A stretch of 36,107 nucleotides of DNA from Ophryocystis elektroscirrha (taxonomy: Eukaryota; Apicomplexa; Conoidasida; Neogregarinorida; Ophryocystidae): contig JAQIFP010000010.1 of the NCBI GenBank assembly GCA_030141585.1, positions 105,692 through 141,798 on the forward strand, given 5' to 3'. Of this stretch, positions 12,631 to 23,705 are shown in pieces; the stretch's first letter is position 1, and the number at the start of each line of letters is the position of its first letter. The notes under the pieces are model-generated. The model made no database searches. It was not told the origin of the DNA and was given only the letters and a program-made list of their open reading frames with translations. Made by a program: the position numbers and the translations under genes.

Positions 12631-13145
12631 TTAGTGAACAACTATAGTTAAGCAGAAAAAAAACTTATTGTTCATACTATATAATAACGCTAGACAATAT
12701 ATTCTATTGACTCATATTGATAACATAATATGTATATAAATGTACAAATAATAGCTTAATTGATCTTTATAGAAATTGACCTTGAATGAGTTATCTTGGG
12801 ATCAGTGTCATAGAGTAAATAATCGCAGCCAAATAAAGTTCCATCTCTAATAATCCATTTATGTTGAGACCAGAATAATTTAAACATAAGTCGTAATTTA
12901 AATTTATAGCCCAGTTCGCTTAGAGAATAACATTTTTTGTATATTTGTTCAATATTATTAATTTTTAAATAATAACATGCTATAACAACGTCTTCCAATG
13001 CAATTATTTTCTCATTATTATCATTCAGCAGTCCTATATTACAATTGAAACAATAATCGCGAAGCTCATCCCAAACTTTATCTATGAAAATGTCTTTTAA
13101 GTTTTGAGGAGCACCGCTACAACTTGACAATGTAATATTTATCAT
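12631..13145 (-). CDS. tRNA-splicing endonuclease catalytic-type subunit (Sen2/Sen34-like)
   Basis: Carries the tRNA-intron endonuclease fold that cuts pre-tRNA introns. Exon 13145-12781 encodes a divergent N-terminal part (ALEDVVIACYYLKINNIEQI), then the catalytic-domain block WIIRDGTLFGCDYLLY and DPKITHS, matching the family's Y...GxxFGxDFLLY...H signature with the catalytic His present. Downstream, LLYSMNNKFFFCLTIVVH (about 12660-12705, stop 12633-12631) looks like the final Lys helix and strand (family: NVxKELLLC). Joining them by one 77-nt intron (12780-12704) gives an open frame but removes about 16 residues expected between His and Lys. Without splicing the frame stops at 12756. At 121 residues plus the tail it is shorter than most Sen2 proteins. 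Whether it is Sen2 or Sen34 is not settled. Confidence 0.7.
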
Positions 13146-13619
13146 TTGCCTTATAATAATCTGTTAATTAAAATTCTATTAAGGCAACGCACTTTACAGG
13201 CTTAAGTTAAAACTTATTAATTTAACAATTTTTTTTTTACTGAATTTAGTAAAAATTTAACAAAAAAATTTTTCTAATAAAGTAAATATTATTTATTATG
13301 CGGTTTTTAAGCCTGTGGTATATCAATTGTTGTCAATAAATAAGTGTTTCTAGTAACATATTTTGATATATAAATTAATTTTTTTTGAAAAAAGTACATT
13401 GACTTAAATATCAGTGAGTGTATAATTATTGAAATAATTAAATGTTTGTCTAATTATTTTTGATAGGTACAACTCACATATTTCAATAAATTAAAATATT
13501 TTTTTTTTTAGTTTGAGCTTTATACATTATTTTGAATACATAAATAATTTACATATAGCTTTATAAATTTATATAATAAAATTTAAACACGACTGTATGT
13601 AATTATGGTATGAAACAAA
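13146..13619. other. Intergenic, AT-rich
   Basis: No coding exon seen. The only structure is a 10-bp inverted repeat, acaggcttaa at 13196-13205 and ttaagcctgt at 13307-13316, with poly-T and poly-A runs between. Confidence 0.6.
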
Positions 13620-14106
13620 TTAGTTTTCCATAATTTTCAAATCAAAATCTAATTTGGTCAAAACTGATGCTAATTGCTGACATAATTTGAGACTGGATGC
13701 AGCTATCATTTGACGTTTACCCAAATCTTTCTGTAATAAAAGTTAGTTGAATCGAAAACTACCAGTTCGTTGCCGTCATAATCAGTTACGCAGCCTGAAG
13801 CACATCTAACTATTAGGACACCTGCTGCAAGATCCCATTCTTTGATTCCTAAGGCGCAAACACCGTTTAGGCGTCCCGCAGCTAATAAATAATAACAAAA
13901 ACCTCTTTTATTACCAATAAAGGCTAACTCTGTTGCACAAGACCCCAATACCCTAACATCTCGAGCCGACTCAAGCAAATTTCGGGTATTAATCATCGAA
14001 ATTTCTACAATTTGAGCGTATATAATTATGCGTAAGTATTTCTATAGTTATAAATAATACTAATGTTAGTATTTTCATATTAATTAATTTATATATTAAT
14101 ATTTTC

Positions 14107-14142
<36 letters not shown>

Positions 14143-14193
14143 GATAATAAGAATATAGAAATTAATTTTTATTAACAATATGAATTAGTTAAG

Positions 14194-14229
<36 letters not shown>

Positions 14230-15412
14230 CAATGTATTCGCGTGTTAAATGTAATAAGACATTATCATAAAATGGTATTAGTAGCAATTTTACACAAATA
14301 TGCCCATTTTTGAGGTGCGTAAACTAGCAAATTCTATTGTCATACGCAACTAATGTTTACCTTTGAGCTCTATGAGCTTGGCTTTTTCATAATCCCCCAA
14401 AGTCTGACGTATTTGTTCATCTGAAGCCTTAATCAATCATAAAATAAATGTTTTAGCAATACTCGTTTTAAAAGCGAGGTACAGTAATTAGTCCCAATTA
14501 AAGAACTACCAAGATCTGTCTCAGAGGCGACATTAAGTCGAGTTCGACTATTTGATGACCCGTTTTTATAATATGCAGGCTTTCCATGTTCAGCGAAGAA
14601 ATATTCATCAAGAATTGGTAGATAAATAACACCTAATTTTAGCTCTTTCTGCTCACAATATCCGATGGAGACTGAAAAAAAAAAATTACACCTTTAGTGG
14701 AATTTACACAATTAATTAATTACATAATAATAATTTATAAATTGAATGTTATTTATATATATATATATATATATTTGTTAATTATGGTATTCGCTTTACA
14801 CTAATTTATCATACCTGCAACAAATGGCAGCATATGGACAAAATTTGTTGTTCCATCTATCTAAAACAATAATGCCATAACTATTTTCACACTGGATCTA
14901 TTATCCACGTGGGCTCATCCGTTATTGAATAGTTTTTGGGAACTGTTTCTTCGCAAATTATTTGGTGATTTGGATATTCTTTCGTAATTTTGTCTATTAA
15001 ATAGTTGCTAACTTCCAAATCTGTTGCAGTAAGCAAGTCAGAGCAACTTATTTTGAAATCGACCTGTAAATAATTGAAAATTTAATACCGTATATTTTAA
15101 ACTATTTATAAAATATTCTAATAGCAATAATTACAATATATTTTCAACTTTTATAAACAATTGTATCTTTTTTTTTTTAATTTTGAATATTTGAAAGAGC
15201 GATACATACAATGTACATAGACAAAATTTTGTGAATTTAGCAGTAAATTTCAGAAACTAGATTATATTTTGATGGTTTGAAAGTTGACTATTTACAATAA
15301 ATTAAAGCAAATCAAATACCTTTTTTTGCTGGTAAAACGCAGAACGAATAATTTCTCCAGCTGAACCAGCAATTGATAATACAAATTCAATGTTAGGAGT
15401 AGTTGCGCTCAT
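13620..15412 (-). CDS. Inositol monophosphatase
   Basis: A Mg-dependent, lithium-sensitive phosphatase family (PF00459) that releases inositol from inositol phosphate, normally cytosolic. Exons (minus): 15412-15320, 15063-14893, 14860-14815, 14671-14463, 14427-14361, 14004-13763, 13730-13620; 939 nt, 312 residues. Metal and active-site motifs: LLTATD (D46), CEE (E69, E70; the family usually has GEE), WIIDPIDGTTNF (D87, D90, G91, T92), and GIKEWDLAAGVLIVR (W252, D253). The DPIDGTTNFVH and GVIYLP motifs favour IMPase over bisphosphate nucleotidase. About 11 extra residues (GNKRGFCYYLL) precede AAGRL near residue 226. The C-terminal exon (KRQMIAASS) fits the family's RRVIAAN. No targeting peptide is evident. 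Confidence 0.95.
14111..14228. repeat. Two (TA)n tracts in intron
   Basis: Perfect (ta)n runs at about 14110-14139 and 14196-14227 lie inside the 14005-14360 intron of the IMPase gene. Confidence 0.9.
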
Positions 15413-15993
15413 TTTTAATGGAGTCAATCCTGTTAATGAAGTAAAATAGGAATTTCTTGATTAATCACTCTTTTGATATATTTAAGTTCGATTGTTTGTT
15501 GTATTTTAAGTAATAAGGTTGTCAATAGTAATCTTATTTAGAATAAGTTTTGAATAAAATACAAAAAGAAAAATTTCTAGTGGGTGTATAGGAAGTTTTT
15601 CAAACTTTAAGTTTTAGACTTTTTATCAATTAATAAAGAAGCTTCATCTGTAATGAATTGTGAAACAATAAGCAATATATTGAATGTTTTAATTATTAAA
15701 AAAGTTTAATTTTATATGTATTTTGAAAATAAAGTATTAATTGATAATTTAGTAATTAAAGTTAATTATATAATATATAAATAATATTAATAGTCATATA
15801 AATTTATTAATATAAATATCTCTCAATGAATTATTTATTAATTAGTAATCTAATTATTAAATAAATTAAACACATTTACATGAATCTTACAAGTTTTTGT
15901 ATAATACGCAAAAACTAATATTATTATCACTTAATGTAATACTAATTACTTAATTTACTATCACTATTGTTGTAGTTTGGATTAATATTTAAT
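15413..15993. other. Intergenic, AT-rich
   Basis: This separates the IMPase start from the Exo5 stop. It holds imperfect TA/TTAATA tracts. No open frame, RNA gene or repeat of note was seen. It should contain the IMPase promoter and the Exo5 3' UTR. Confidence 0.6.
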
Positions 15994-18413
15994 TTATATA
16001 TATATATATATAAACTTATATATATAATATAAATTACCCTCAATATATCTTTTATTCGGATTGACAATTATTTTAAAATCTTCATTCAACGTAGTCGGGG
16101 TTTTAATAGTTTCGCAACGTATATCAGAAGAATTGCTACTATTTTTCTTAGAAAGCAAATCTCTTATTTCCTCTTTGGTGTATGGGGATCTGTCGCATTC
16201 TTCTATAAATAAACAATGCTGACACTTCCATTTCTCTCCATAAAGCACGGCTTCGGTGGATCTTTCCCCAAGCCACCACTCCATTAAATATTCCAGGGTG
16301 TACATGGTTTCCTTTAATGAATATGGAATACTAATTTAATGAATAGCAATAATTTCATCTTACGAAACGGTAGTAAATTCCGTTCCTTCAAATTCGTAGA
16401 CTATACGTAAGTCTGAATTTAATTTAATTATTGTAAGGTTTATTAAACATGTCCTTCAATATTATTGATAATTATATCATAAAAATTAATACTGCTCATA
16501 TATATATATATATATAAATATGCATATTGACATGATTTTTTATTAAAGTTGTATTTTTTTTTTTTCTATATATGTACATATAAATATAAAAGAATCTCTG
16601 CTCAGCTATTATTGTAAAGAGTAATACCATTGCTAATTGGAGGTAAGTTCACAAATGTTTTTTTAAGCTCTTCAGAAAGCAAATATAGGTTCTTATAGGG
16701 TTCTAACTCAGTTATCGTAAATTCTAGGTTTGGGTCACACTACATATATCATATTATCAGTTTCAATAATTACTTTATATACACTGAATAAAATTTCATA
16801 AGAGACCGTGTCATTTCTCAGACCCTCTAACATCCATTGGTATCTGAATTAAGATTATAATTACAATAGTTATTTGCTTATGTGTGGAATCTTCTAGTAT
16901 GATTTAGTTTAATGTATGTAATTCTACTGTATTAAGCATATAATGCATTGACATTTATACTAATAGTTTTACAGCTGAAGTTGGACCACAGTAGTTCGCT
17001 TTTGAGCAGCCCCTGGTTCAACCGGCTTAGATCTTGTTTTCGTATCAGATATGAGAATCTTTCATATAATTTTTATGTTCAATTGATTTATACTTTTTTT
17101 TTATTGTCGTCAGTTATTAAAGAAAGCTATATCTTCAGTTATTATTTAAAATACTATTACCTCGTCAACAATTCCCCGTATTAAAATGTTCTCATATACA
17201 CCAAATAGCCAAACTTCTCTTGTTTTCCCTGTAAATTCACATATTTAAAAATTTTTTATTGTGTGCTTAGTCGCTAGTAAATCATTCTTTAAGAAATCCA
17301 AAATATATAATTTATTCAAAATTTAATCCAACAATGTTATAACTAATAAAATTTAGAGAATAATGATTTATTATTAGTAATATACTGTCAAATAAAAATG
17401 TAAATATACATTATCACAATTAATTTTTGTAATTAACTCAGTAGTACAAACATTTTAATAAAAAAAATAAAATTTATAGTTTTATAAATTATCAATGCTT
17501 ACTATGTTGGACAATGTAAATTTATTGTAATTAGACAATTATTTTATATATAAATGATAGTAAAAATTATTTTAGATTATATATTGTATATTTTTTTATT
17601 CTTTATAATAATTCTGAACAAAATATTATGTATAGTAATAATTAAAGTATTTATATTGAAATCTACCCGTTTGAAGCATTAATTGAAGCAAATTAAGAGT
17701 GTTTAGAAGAGTGATTCCAAGATACTCTTCTCTTGTTTTGACCTCTATTTCCTCTATAATGTGGTCTTCTAGTTCCAAAGCTTCATGTCTAAGTGAAAAG
17801 CTGAGTACAAAAAGCAAACCTTTCGATCCCAAGCGTCATTTGTTTGGTTTTTCTTGTACGTCCAGTAGTTAGTGTCAATTCCAGCTGTTTTTCGCACCAC
17901 AGCTGTGCAGAAAAACCTACATACGTCGGTACATTCGAAATTTATGTATTTAAATAGCTTCAAATTAAGAATAATTAGTATAATTTTTAATCTGCCCAGA
18001 TACTTGTAGATTTATCGCAATAAATATATTAATGGCTTACTTGTTACAGATAGGCGGTTTTGTTTATTAAACCTTTCTATAGGCGGAAGCTCTAACAATA
18101 TATCCTCTAAATCTTGCGTTTCAATGTCCGGAAAAAAATTGGTTATTTGCTCCAAGTTGGAATCTGACGAAGAGACTGTTTTTTCTTTTGTTACATCTTG
18201 AATCTAAGAACATTATAAAAAAATAGCCATATATATATATATCATATTTGAAAGCTTCATATATAAAAGTTTCATATAAAAATATAGCTGATGTGTATAC
18301 ATTGTCACGTTTTTATATGTGAGCTGTATGTATTGGAGTATTTTTGCACAAATTTAATTGAAGTGAAATACATATATACTTAGACATGCATCATTATGTT
18401 CATCATGGTGCAT
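15994..18413 (-). CDS. Exonuclease V (Exo5/Dem1), Fe-S nuclease
   Basis: A single-strand DNA exonuclease of the PD-(D/E)XK class with a 4Fe-4S cluster, acting in nuclear or mitochondrial DNA repair. Exons (minus): 18203-18041, 17916-17820, 17788-17667, 17228-17161, 17058-16973, 16843-16783, 16739-16628, 16400-16364, 16330-15994; 1083 nt, 360 residues. A first exon 18413-18372 (14 codons, donor GTATTT) is only a candidate. In order: PPIERFNKQNRLSVT; SFSAQLWCEKQ (first cluster Cys); GIERHEALELE; EVKTREEYLGI; VWLFGVYENI..RGIVDE; DTKTRSK (D-x-K active site); QLQLYQWMLEGL; YLMEWWLGER; and KWKCQHCLFIEEC (three cluster Cys). Length is near the human 373. Unusually, about 60 Ser/Asn/Lys-rich residues follow the last Cys. 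The true 3' end may use a further exon after the GTAATT at about 16036. Confidence 0.93.
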
Positions 18414-18848
18414 TGCATAAATTAGTAATAGACAGATAAAAAGAGCCATTAACACATAAATTATTTATTAATAATTTTTTATATTACACATAATATGTCT
18501 GTCTATAAAAACTTATTAGAAAATGAATCATTTAATTCTAACTTTATCAATATTAATATCTTACTTTTGCTTGATATGTTTTCATGTAAGAGCAATAATT
18601 AGCATTAATTTGCAAATGATATATTTAATTTTTGTAATATTTTAATATTTATTTTGCATTTTAAATAAAGGGAGCTTATACAAAACGATCTGAAAAAAAA
18701 AACTAATTTATAGCTGTATGTCCTAATTAACTGAACATAATTTTTGTCCGAAATGAAGAATAGGGAAAAATCAATGAAATGTGAACATTTCCGAACTTAT
18801 TTTAATTAATCATTGTAAAAAAAAAAATCAAGAAAAATTTCATAACTT
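18414..18848. other. Intergenic, AT-rich
   Basis: No coding signal on either strand. It should contain the Exo5 promoter and the RPA2 3' UTR. Confidence 0.55.
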
Positions 18849-20281
18849 TTAAGAAGCTTGAGGAAGAATAAACAAAGGATGTTCTTTATCATCCTTACTG
18901 TCTTCATTAGATTCTTGTTTTAAAACTTTCCCTAGTGAAGACAATTGTAAGCGTATATTGATATTCATAGCGGCAAACTCGTTACATATATATCTGAAAT
19001 AAATAGAGTAGTTATATGCATTACCTGAATACGAAAGGTAGTGATACGTAACGACAAGGAACGTTGCACGATCTGCATATGGCGATAGGTTTTTTTAATA
19101 CAGTTGGACGCTTTATTACTGGAGATAAAATAGAACCACAGCTTGGGCACACGAAGGTATTATGTTTGTCAGAGCACTAAAATTAATATATTAATTGTGT
19201 ATATATAAAGTTTTAATGAAAATAAACTTTATTATAACATTATATAAGTTATACATAGAACTCATTATTAATAAATATGTAATATAATTGTATATGTATA
19301 TATATATATCTATATACCTATATATATATACATGTATATGTATATATATATATATATAAGACTTATCAAGTTTAATATTCTATATCTCAAATAACAAGAA
19401 TTAATAAAAAAATTACCTAAATTTATTACATACAAAAACTAATAGGTTCTCTCTTACTATCATTTAAAAGTAAAACACTAAAAGTTAATTGATTAAATTT
19501 AACTATTTTGAAAATATTTAAATTTACGTGTAAAAGTCTGTCTAAAAGAAGACAAGTGGCTCCATGTGAAATGAGAGCATCTTTTTCCATTTCTCCGAAT
19601 CGGACACCACCTCCTTTACGACGACCTTTTACAGGCTGTCGGGTAAGGGCGTCAACAGGACCTGTAGCACGAACTTGCCATTTGTCAGAAACCATATGCC
19701 TTAAGCGTTGGTAGTAAATAATTCCAATGAATATATGACACTGTAATTCATTCCCGTAGACTCCACTGTACATCGGTTCAGTTCCGTAATATTGATATCC
19801 CGCTTGTAAAAGGGCCTTTCCAAAATAATCTACGGAGTTATCAGTAGTTTTTTCCTTTTCTTCTTGTTCTGTTCTAAATCTGTTTCCTCGGGAAACCCAG
19901 CCGTGATAACCTTCTTGATCTATCCATGGAACTCCGCATGATTTTTGCTTAGGATATGTGCGGAAAGGTGTACAGTCTTGAACTGCTCCATGAATTGCTG
20001 CAGCCTTTCCCGCTATTGATTCAATAAACATACCTGATAAATTAAATGTAATCAAATTACACATAGACAAACAATAAATTCATATTAAATATTAATATAA
20101 TATATTTATATAATATATTCATATAATATATTAAAATAATATATTTACATGATATATTAATATAAATTACTAATATAATATAATATATACATATAATATA
20201 TTTATATATTATATAGATATAATATATTTAATTAACATATTCTGATTATATATTTATATAATATATAAATATCATATATTC

Positions 20282-20327
<46 letters not shown>

Positions 20328-22499
20328 ATGTATTCATCATACCAATAGTCATACGAGAAGGAAAACCGTGAGGATTAAAGACAATATCTGGAGTAATTCC
20401 CGATTCCTAAAATAGGAGTATTTATTTATCAATACTATATCAATATAATGAATGTATTTAATCAGTAGCAGTAACACTAAATTGATTTATGGGATATACA
20501 TACCGTGAAAGGCATATCTTCTTGAGGACAAAGCATAGACAAAATACCCTTTTGACCAGCACGAGAAGCAAACTTATCACCAACGATTGGTGGACGTGGG
20601 CATCTTAATTTGATGGAGACTCTTTGACCCATGGTCGCTAAAATTAAATTTTTGATGTAACAAATTATGCACTCTATATCATGAAACTTATAAATAATTA
20701 TTATAATTATGATTAATAATAAACAATTACTTATAATCGCTTATAAAAAAAAAAAAAAGAGAAAACGACTTTTTTTTTGTATTTAATATTGAATGTTTTA
20801 CCTGATCGATTTTTAGCGGTACTAGAGTCCGTGGGAGCACCAATATAATTGATTTTATCAACATACGCAACTTCAGAATCGTGGTATAAAGTCACGTTAG
20901 CTGGAGTTTTGTTGGATGTACTGTGTAAAGAGTTGATTGTTATTGAGCGTGCTATTGGAGAATTATGTGTTAATTTTGTCCCAATTTTTGGGAGACCATC
21001 ACATTCGAGTTTGGATTCAATGGGGTTATGTAGAGTATCTTCATTATAGAATATGTATCTTTTCGAGTCTGTCATAGAGGCATTTGCGGGAGCAGCATCT
21101 ATTATTTTAGTTTTGTATACTGTACTGCAAAATCCTCCTCTTTCAACGGAAGCTTTATTCAAAATCATAGCATCCTCCATGTCATATCCCGTATAAGAGA
21201 TTACAGCCACAATGGCGTTGGTGCCAGAAGGATATTCTTCAAAATTATACGACCTATATTCCTTAGACTGCACACAAGGATGCTGAGGCGTAATTAACCG
21301 ATAAGCTTTATTGTCACTACGGTACGGTATGGAATAAAATGGAGTGGCTATGGTTTGCTTCAACATTTGACACTGAAACATGTTACGAGGACTTTGATTA
21401 TGGTGCGAAAATGGTATCAGTGCTGCTGTTATTGAAAGAATAACCCTAGGGTTAATTTCCACGTGAGTAAACTTTACAGGTGCTGCGGAAGGGGAAAACA
21501 TAAAACTAGTAGATTCTAGTAATTGATTTTTTTCCATGTATTTATGCACTTTTTTGACTGTATCTTCAACTTTTTTTAAAGCATTTATTTTTTCATTTAG
21601 AAAAGTCATATTGTCTATTTTTTTAGTGGTATTATTTGTGTCCTCATTTTTATTATTATTTTGAGGATTTATTTCGAGTTTAATGTTTTTATATGAAGAA
21701 GTTTGAACATTATTTTGAGATAAAGCTAAAGCGTCCTTAAGGTCTCTTTTAAGCCAATAATTACTTTCTTGTACTTCTTTTTCAGTACATGCTATGTTCA
21801 TCCAAGGCTGTGCCAAAGGACCCACCCATTCTAACTTATTTGTAGATAAAGATTTTATCGGTCGAACTAGACGCCCAGGGTACGTGAATAAAAAAATCCC
21901 TACAAAAGATTTTGTATCTTTTTTGAATCCAGCAACTTCCATATGTTGTGGTATGCCGTATAATAGATTAGCTTTCATTAATTGAAATTCCGATAACCAG
22001 TAATCGAAATCTGAGTACGGCAGACGGCATAAAGGCTGCCCGTCCACTATAAGAGGAAAATTGTCTGACATTACGCACGGAGGAGACAAAAAGTGCCCTG
22101 TAAAATCAGTAATAATCCCTCTTTGGTAAAGATAATATTTTATTGCTGCTATTGCTGATCCATCTGCTGGATCTGTAACCTACACGAAATGATCATATCT
22201 GAAACTAAACTTTCATACCGGTCGAGCATTTTGAGCTAAATGAAGTAATAGACCACATGGCTCTCCGTCGGGAGTATGTACGGGACATAAAAACCCCCAA
22301 GTTTCACTAAGCAATTTACGAACCTATAATAAACATTATTATTGCTATTTATCTAAAGTTATATTTTGTATATTTAACACTTATATTATATACAATATTT
22401 TCAATTTAAATTCAATAACTATAGATAAAATACATATATAGTGTTTACATATAAACTTAAATATATGTGTTTTATATGTATATATACAGGTTCCATATG

Positions 22500-22532
<33 letters not shown>

Positions 22533-23449
22533 GTATAGATTATACATATATACAGGTTTTATATGTAACCTGCATATGTATATAGGTTACATATATATGC
22601 ATAGATTGTATATATATATAGTTTATACGTATATAAGGTTTATATATATATATATTGATATAGGTTTTCTTATTTATGTAATGGTTTTAGATATAGATAA
22701 GCACATATATTTATATATACAAAAGAATATATGTATTACCTCTGTTGTGCGCATTTGTGTGAAAAACTGACCTCTGTGAACAGCTCTAAAAAAAGACAAA
22801 AATCTATTAGCATTTAATCTGTCAGCCACAACCGTCCAGCCAACAGTTTGTTGTATATCTAATTGCGAAATACGCATGTTTCCTGTTGCTATGAAATAAT
22901 ACAAAACATGAGAAATTTCAGCAGTGATTCCTTGTAAAATAGTTTCCAGTTGCTTCTGGCTCCAAATAACTTTATTTGGATCTTCGCTTATAGATTTTGC
23001 TATTCGTATCTCTGCTAAATAGCTTGCTCTAATTTTTTGTAGCGATACTTGCAAAGCATCTTTTAAGACACCTGCTATGACCTGTCCGGGAGTGATAACT
23101 TCTTGAAACGCCAAACTATCAAGGTTTTCTGGCTAAAACGTTCAAATCAATACCAATTTTTTTTAATAAATATCCAATAATGCAATAGTTTAGTGTAAGA
23201 AAATTATTTTGTCAAAAGTATTAGTGCACAGAATATTAAATAAACCATAATTTATTGAAGCATTTAAGTAAAATTGAAAACATACAAACAATTTATATTT
23301 TACAAACTTAATACTGAAGTTAGTTTTAGTATAATACTGTATATGAATTCAAATAATCATTCATATAGTATACAATACAAATACATATATATATATATAT
23401 ATATATGTATTTGTATTGTATACACATATAAATACATATATATGTACAC

Positions 23450-23491
<42 letters not shown>

Positions 23492-23673
23492 GAATATATA
23501 TAGAAATATACATATAATTATATATAAAAATGTATATATATATACACACATAAATACATTTGAATATATATACACATATATATATAAATAAATATATATA
23601 TATCTATATATATACACATATAAATGGATATAAATATATATAAATTTATTTATAAACACATATAAATAAATAA

Positions 23674-23705
<32 letters not shown>

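Noticed and set aside
17789..17819. A 19-nt intron in Exo5
   Set aside because: First considered with an acceptor inside this segment; a 31-nt intron ending at 17789 gives a better family match (GIERHEALE) and normal size.
17769..17963. A 64-codon minus frame overlapping Exo5 exons
   Set aside because: It is out of frame with WCEKQ and ALELED; splicing at 17916 and 17788 gives Exo5-like sequence instead.
20849..21985. + strand frames opposite the large RPA2 exon
   Set aside because: Antisense shadows of a well-conserved polymerase exon.
23357..23659. Open frames on both strands rich in Tyr and Ile
   Set aside because: Microsatellite inside an RPA2 intron whose boundaries are fixed by homology; similar frames at 1388-1634, 7380-7610, 8008-8654, 22441-22770 and 29348-29648 were rejected for the same reason.
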